Origin: Streptomyces scabichelini
GTDB lineage: Bacteria > Actinomycetota > Actinomycetes > Streptomycetales > Streptomycetaceae
Assembly: GCF_011045015.1 (NCBI RefSeq)
Contig: NZ_JAAKZY010000020.1
Span: 1 to 64,000, forward strand
Direction: 5' to 3'
Length of the DNA: 64,000 bases
Shown here: piece after piece, positions 62,943 through 64,000 of the stretch
How the letters are laid out: every line of letters starts with the position of its first letter
How positions within the stretch are numbered: position 1 is the stretch's first letter
The notes under the pieces: generated by a model
The model's input: only the letters and a program-made list of their open reading frames with translations
Told to the model about the DNA's origin: nothing
Databases searched by the model: none
Position numbers and translations under genes: made by a program

Positions 62943-62961
62943 GGGTCTTGCCGCAAGGCCC
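62943..62961. promoter_or_regulatory. Rifamycin-associated element-like inverted repeat
   Basis: GGGTCTTGCCGCAAGGCCC is a 19-bp inverted repeat (arms of 9 bases, 8 matching) 173 bases upstream of rox, and TATAGC on the minus strand lies just beyond it. The size, symmetry and position are those of the rifamycin-associated element described before rifamycin-inactivating genes. I could not compare it with the published consensus. Confidence 0.75.
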
Positions 62962-62984
62962 CCACTGCGCTATACGTTGAGAGT

Positions 62985-63010
62985 GGCAAGGAGTGGGTAA
63001 CCTCCTTGCC
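62985..63010. terminator. Perfect 9-bp hairpin between GH65 gene and rox
   Basis: GGCAAGGAG (62985-62993) pairs with CTCCTTGCC (63002-63010) and is followed on the plus strand by TTTGCTTTTT. It lies 20 bases past the stop of the GH65 gene and upstream of the rox promoter, so it can insulate one from the other. Confidence 0.65.
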
Positions 63011-63030
63011 TTTGCTTTTTGCCGTCCCCC

Positions 63031-64000
63031 TCAGTGGTGGGCGTTCGGCCTGCGATGGGGTGGCTGGTCCGGTGCCGGGCGGGGCTTCACGGGTGGGGTC
63101 TCCCGGCTGCGCGGTTCGTCCGGGACGAGGGTGAGCGGCTCGCCGTAGTGGCCGATGGTCAGCGGGGAACCGGTCAGCAACGTGTACGTGACCGCTGTCG
63201 CGTGCACCTCCACCCTCAGGCACCGGTCCTGCACCTGGAGGTTGAAGGCGAGCCGGCGCAGCTTCTCCGGCAGCCGGGGCGTGAATTCGAGCGTGCCCGC
63301 ACTGCGGCGCATGCCGCCGAATCCGGTGACCAGGGCCGTCCACGTCCCGGCGAGGGAGGCGATGTGCAGCCCGTCGCGGGTGTTGTTCTCCAGGTCGTCC
63401 AGATCCATCAGCGCCGCCTCCATCAAGTAGTCGTAGGCGAGGCCGAGATGACCGGTGCGGGCCGCGATGACCGCCTGGACGCAGGCCGACAGGGACGAGT
63501 CGCGGACGGTGAGCGGCTCGTAGTAGGCGAAGTTGCGGGCCTGGTGCTCTTCGTCGAAGCAGTCCGTGCACGTGTACATCGCGAGCACCAGGTCCGCCTG
63601 CTTGACCACCTGCTTGCGGTAGAGGTCGAAATAGGGAAAGTGCAGCATCAGCGGGTACTGGTCGGGCCGGGTAGCCGCGAAGTTCCAGTGCTGGTGGCGG
63701 GTGAAGCCGGTGTGCTGTTCGTGCACACCGAGATCGGCGTTGTACGGGATGTGGACGGCCTCGGCGGCGTCCCGCCAGGCGGCACTCTCCTCGTCGTCGA
63801 CACCGAGCGCGGCGGCCTGCTCGGGGTGGTGCTCGATGATGTCGGCAGCCGCGAGCAGGTTCCGCCGGGCCATGAGGTTGGTGTACGTGTTGTCGTCGGC
63901 GATCGCGCTGTACTCGTCGGGGCCGGTCACGCCGTCGATATGGAACGCTCCGTGCGCGTCATGGTGTCCCAGCGACCTCCACAACCGGGCCGTCTCGACG
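63031..64000 (-). CDS. Glycoside hydrolase family 65 phosphorylase, 5' end outside window
   Basis: The 323 codons present are the C-terminal part of a GH65 enzyme (trehalose/maltose/kojibiose phosphorylase family). GVTGPDEYSAIADDNTYTN holds the general-acid Glu, and KQADLVLAMYT, YYEPLTVRDSSLS and GLHIASLAGTW are family landmarks. The frame runs on beyond base 64000 (VETARLW before the first internal Trp). It phosphorolyses an alpha-disaccharide to beta-glucose 1-phosphate and glucose. The C-terminal tail is Pro-rich. Confidence 0.92.
   Translation of the reverse strand, partial: VETARLWRSLGHHDAHGAFHIDGVTGPDEYSAIADDNTYTNLMARRNLLAAADIIEHHPEQAAALGVDDEESAAWRDAAEAVHIPYNADLGVHEQHTGFTRHQHWNFAATRPDQYPLMLHFPYFDLYRKQVVKQADLVLAMYTCTDCFDEEHQARNFAYYEPLTVRDSSLSACVQAVIAARTGHLGLAYDYLMEAALMDLDDLENNTRDGLHIASLAGTWTALVTGFGGMRRSAGTLEFTPRLPEKLRRLAFNLQVQDRCLRVEVHATAVTYTLLTGSPLTIGHYGEPLTLVPDEPRSRETPPVKPRPAPDQPPHRRPNAHH

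Overview
The window is very GC-rich DNA with strong G/C bias at third codon positions, frequent GTG starts and many ATGA/GTGA stop-start overlaps. With the gene content (Rox-type rifamycin monooxygenase, LacI-controlled rhamnoside uptake without its own ABC ATPase, 'SRRHIDLGR...C'-type leader peptides) this points to a Streptomyces or close relative. I see no tRNA, rRNA, insertion sequence, integrase or CRISPR array. It reads as accessory metabolic chromosome.

Region 1 (1-23351) is a CoA-thioester catabolic island. It holds an aldehyde dehydrogenase and a GMC alcohol oxidase/dehydrogenase, a 3-hydroxyacyl-CoA dehydrogenase, two crotonases, a classical thiolase, a DUF35/thiolase-fold pair, three acyl-CoA dehydrogenases, two APH-fold kinases each beside an acyl-CoA dehydrogenase, four SDRs, an acyl-CoA ligase, two SnoaL/NTF2-like proteins, an EthD protein, an MBL hydrolase and two TetR regulators. 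The kinase + acyl-CoA dehydrogenase pairs resemble the levulinate LvaA/LvaC pair and vertebrate ACAD10/11. I therefore infer that the pathway passes through 4-hydroxyacyl-CoA or lactone-like intermediates; the substrate is unknown.

Region 2 (23385-26785) is ordinary: a DUF72 protein, a LuxR-type two-component system and a small membrane protein.

Region 3 (26900-45300) is an organosulfur island. An SsuABC-like transporter, a DszC/SfnB-like flavin monooxygenase, an FAD/NAD(P)-binding protein, an amino-acid-type ABC transporter (two binding proteins, two permeases, one ATPase), three LLM flavin monooxygenases, a GNAT, a small kinase and a Tat-exported sulfite-oxidase-family enzyme lie together. 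Three tiny ORFs precede three separate transcription units and share the core R-x-[HT]-[IV]-D-[LF]-x-R-...-C. They look like cysteine-responsive leader peptides that put transport, C-S cleavage and sulfite detoxification under one control.

Region 4 (45300-51530) is mixed: a small Cys-rich ORF, an Rrf2 regulator and MFS exporter that share a 25-bp operator, a YCII protein with a probable compensated frameshift, a TerB-like protein, a CPBP membrane protease and a GNAT.

Region 5 (51721-59530) is an alpha-L-rhamnoside cluster: LacI repressor, two sugar permeases, a sugar-binding lipoprotein and a secreted GH78 rhamnosidase. Operator-like palindromes lie in the divergent promoter region.

Region 6 (59579-64000) has an HxlR regulator divergent from an alpha/beta hydrolase, the rifamycin monooxygenase rox behind a 19-bp inverted repeat matching a rifamycin-associated element in form and place, and the 3' part of a GH65 glycoside phosphorylase running off the window.
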